NCBI RefSeq assembly: GCF_947500405.1
Contig: NZ_CANMRY010000007.1
Coordinates: forward strand, 124,001-188,000
DNA length: 64,000 nt
Reading direction: 5' to 3'
Origin: an uncultured Maribacter sp.
GTDB taxonomy: Bacteria > Bacteroidota > Bacteroidia > Flavobacteriales > Flavobacteriaceae
The position numbers were made by a program, and so were the translations under genes. Shown piece after piece: positions 62,802 through 64,000 of the stretch; the stretch's first letter is position 1, and every line of letters starts with the position of its first letter. The notes under the pieces are model-generated. The model saw only the letters and a program-made list of their open reading frames with translations, was not told the origin of the DNA and did no database searches.

Positions 62802-62944
62802 TTAAATTGAGAGCTTAATTGGGATATTCGAAACTATATATATTTGATTTAAGAATATGATAATTTTTTGCATCATTTTAATTAGAATAATATAATATAT
62901 AATACTATTCCTAGTAATTAATAAGATGCTTTGTGTAATTAAAT

Positions 62945-62988
62945 AAAAAATCCTAATCTATATAACTATGTAGATTAGGATTTTTTTT
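62945..62988 (-). terminator. Terminator of apaG
   Basis: AAAAAATCCTAATCTA (62945-62960) pairs with TAGATTAGGATTTTTT (62971-62986), with further pairing inside to a 4-nt loop; T run on the minus strand. Confidence 0.9.
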
Positions 62989-63007
62989 GGTAAAATATTT
63001 AGTTTGG

Positions 63008-63394
63008 TTAGTTTAGAGCAAAAGGTGCGCTAAACTTAAAAGTGGGAATATATACTCTTATTTTTTCAGAAGTTCCAAAATTAATCATGTTGTAATGTCC
63101 TTTCATAGCTCCAATAGGAGAGGCTAATAGGCATCCAGAATTATAAGTGTGAGATTCTCCTGGGAGAATTACTGGTTTTTTACCTATTACACCTTCGCCA
63201 TCTAGTAATTCAAGATCATTTAATGCATCATAGATTTTCCAATGCCTAGAATTTAATTGCACAGAATCTTTACTTTGATTTTCAATGGTAATTGTGTATC
63301 CAAAAGCAAAATGCATTTTGTAATTTTTAAAAAAAGTGCCTTCAAAATTTGTGTTAACTGAAACTTTAATGCCGTTAGTTACTTGTGTTGTCAT
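63008..63394 (-). CDS. apaG: ApaG protein
   Basis: 128 aa from the Met at 63394 (an ATG two codons earlier is possible). Immunoglobulin-like fold: the ITIENQSKDSVQLNSRHWKIYDA strand pair, GVIGKKPVILPGESHTYNSGC and MKGHYNM match ApaG, a family linked to Co2+/Mg2+ efflux or resistance with an unclear mechanism. It is followed by a strong terminator and preceded by a 370-bp gap with no obvious -7 element. Confidence 0.93.
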   Translation of the reverse strand: MTTQVTNGIKVSVNTNFEGTFFKNYKMHFAFGYTITIENQSKDSVQLNSRHWKIYDALNDLELLDGEGVIGKKPVILPGESHTYNSGCLLASPIGAMKGHYNMINFGTSEKIRVYIPTFKFSAPFALN

Positions 63395-63763
63395 ATGCAT
63401 GCAATGTGTAAAATACCTTCTATGATTTATCTAATAAAGCATATTTGGCGCTAAAATAGAAAAAATAGAATTTAGATGTAAATATTTGTTCAAGTACTTA
63501 TGTGTTGAGGTTTAGTTAATACTATGGCTTCAACAAAAAAAATACTATAGTTTTTTTATAATCAATCCTTTTAATTGATTAAGAGAGAGCAAGATAAATA
63601 ACATTAACGTATAAAAAAAAAGTAAAAGCTTATGATCGTTATAAGTATTTATTTTTCTGATGTAGCTCTTTTATTATCGGTGAATGGTTTTTTTAAAAGT
63701 ATGCTTTTTGATGACAAAACTGATTTTTTCTGATTTTTAGAATACCCAAAAATTACAAGTTTT
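63395..63763. other. Intergenic region between plug-like gene and apaG
   Basis: About 370 bp with no supported gene. It contains an inverted repeat AATCAAT (63560-63566) with ATTGATT (63574-63580), a tandem CTGATTTTT-like repeat (63719-63738) and A/T runs. No exact -7 element for apaG and no convincing terminator for the plug-like gene were found. Confidence 0.5.
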
Positions 63764-64000
63764 TTAATTACTAATGTTTCTTGAGTTAGCGGATCCTATT
63801 CCTATGATGCTATCATATAAATCACCAAAAACACGATAATAAACAATAATTGTATAGTTGTTTTCAGTGTTATGAAAATTTCCACATACGGTGTTTAGGT
63901 CAATAGTATCATCTTTTCTTTTAATTACATATTTGTAATTGTAAAACCCTTGTTTAAGAGGGATTGTGGCTTCCATCATTCCATTTTCCTCGTTATATGA
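63764..64000 (-). CDS. Type IX secretion plug-like protein (DUF5103), 5' end outside window
   Basis: Partial: the minus-strand frame is open to the last base of the window (reads SYNEENGMMEATIPL at the edge). The C-terminal tail KQGFYNYKYV, a GNFHNTENNYTIIVYYR segment, and DSIIGIGSANS match the end of DUF5103 proteins, identified as the plug of the T9SS translocon. The match rests on the last 79 residues only. Neighbouring apaG is a common context in this family. Confidence 0.75.
   Translation of the reverse strand, partial: SYNEENGMMEATIPLKQGFYNYKYVIKRKDDTIDLNTVCGNFHNTENNYTIIVYYRVFGDLYDSIIGIGSANSRNISN

Noticed and set aside
63632..63733. 33-codon plus-strand ORF between the plug-like gene and apaG
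   Set aside because: No promoter, no recognisable composition bias and low-complexity A/T translation; looks like chance.
1..64000. Search for CRISPR arrays, insertion sequences, integrases, rRNA genes, polysaccharide-utilisation loci or prophage genes
   Set aside because: None seen; no periodic spacers, transposase or susC/susD-like frames are present. The region reads as stable core chromosome.

Overview
The window looks like a chromosomal segment from a marine-type member of the Flavobacteriaceae (Bacteroidetes). Four things point there. The DNA is strongly A+T-rich. The gliding and type IX secretion genes gldB, gldC and porT and a T9SS plug-like protein are present. The primary sigma factor is short (287 aa). 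Many promoters carry the Bacteroidetes -7 element TAnnTTTG, usually with short leaders and no clear Shine-Dalgarno sequence. TTG starts are frequent (aroA, rlmN, the polyprenyl synthase, dnaG, mraZ). I see no insertion sequence, prophage, CRISPR array or rRNA operon; the content is nearly all core housekeeping.

Layout. 1-3.85 kb: two transglutaminase-like/DUF3857 proteins (the first truncated by the window edge) and a MazG-like hydrolase. 3.9-8.5 kb: aroA, queA, rlmN and a polyprenyl diphosphate synthase. 8.6-9.7 kb (minus): a SIMPL-domain protein and a small membrane protein. 9.8-13.5 kb: dnaG, a NarL-type regulator and nadE. 13.5-16.7 kb: gldB-gldC, an unknown small protein, engB and a hydrolase. 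16.9-32.4 kb: a compact division and cell wall operon, mraZ-rsmH-ftsL-ftsI-murE-mraY-murD-ftsW-murG-murC-ftsQ-ftsA-ftsZ, without murF or ddl, followed by yqeY, a tRNA-Arg and corA. 34-38 kb (minus): a zinc-ribbon membrane protein, a lipoprotein and a two-component system. 38-46.8 kb (minus): ypdA, rpe, trmL, a VF530-type protein, rpoD, a glycosyltransferase, pnp and rpsO. 47-54 kb: accD, fbaA, tamL, a TrmH-type methylase, porT and ubiE. 54-57 kb: trkA-trkH. 57-64 kb: an aminotransferase, a desaturase, rsmG, a DinB protein, P5C dehydrogenase, apaG and the 3' end of a T9SS plug-like gene.

The strongest new signal is a three-member candidate regulon. Three minus-strand promoters (sites near 9760, 35290 and 38050) carry the same inverted repeat, CCCTG-N4-CAGGGA or a close variant. 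In each it lies exactly the same distance (47 bp between equivalent bases) upstream of a non-canonical -7 element (nAnnTTTGTA) that has no -33 TTG. The promoters drive the small membrane protein/SIMPL pair, a lipoprotein, and the histidine kinase/response regulator operon itself. This looks like a self-activating envelope-sensing circuit.

A second theme is lost zinc sites: both DnaG and AccD have lost every ligand of their normal zinc fingers while keeping the surrounding fold residues. Other points of interest are a NarL-type regulator with Glu at the phosphoacceptor position, three 10-bp-spaced TGGTA repeats upstream of mraZ (a variant MraZ operator), a 33-codon leader ORF whose stop overlaps the trkA start, a tRNA-Arg with a swapped 19:56 tertiary pair, and a terminator-like hairpin just before the rlmN start codon.
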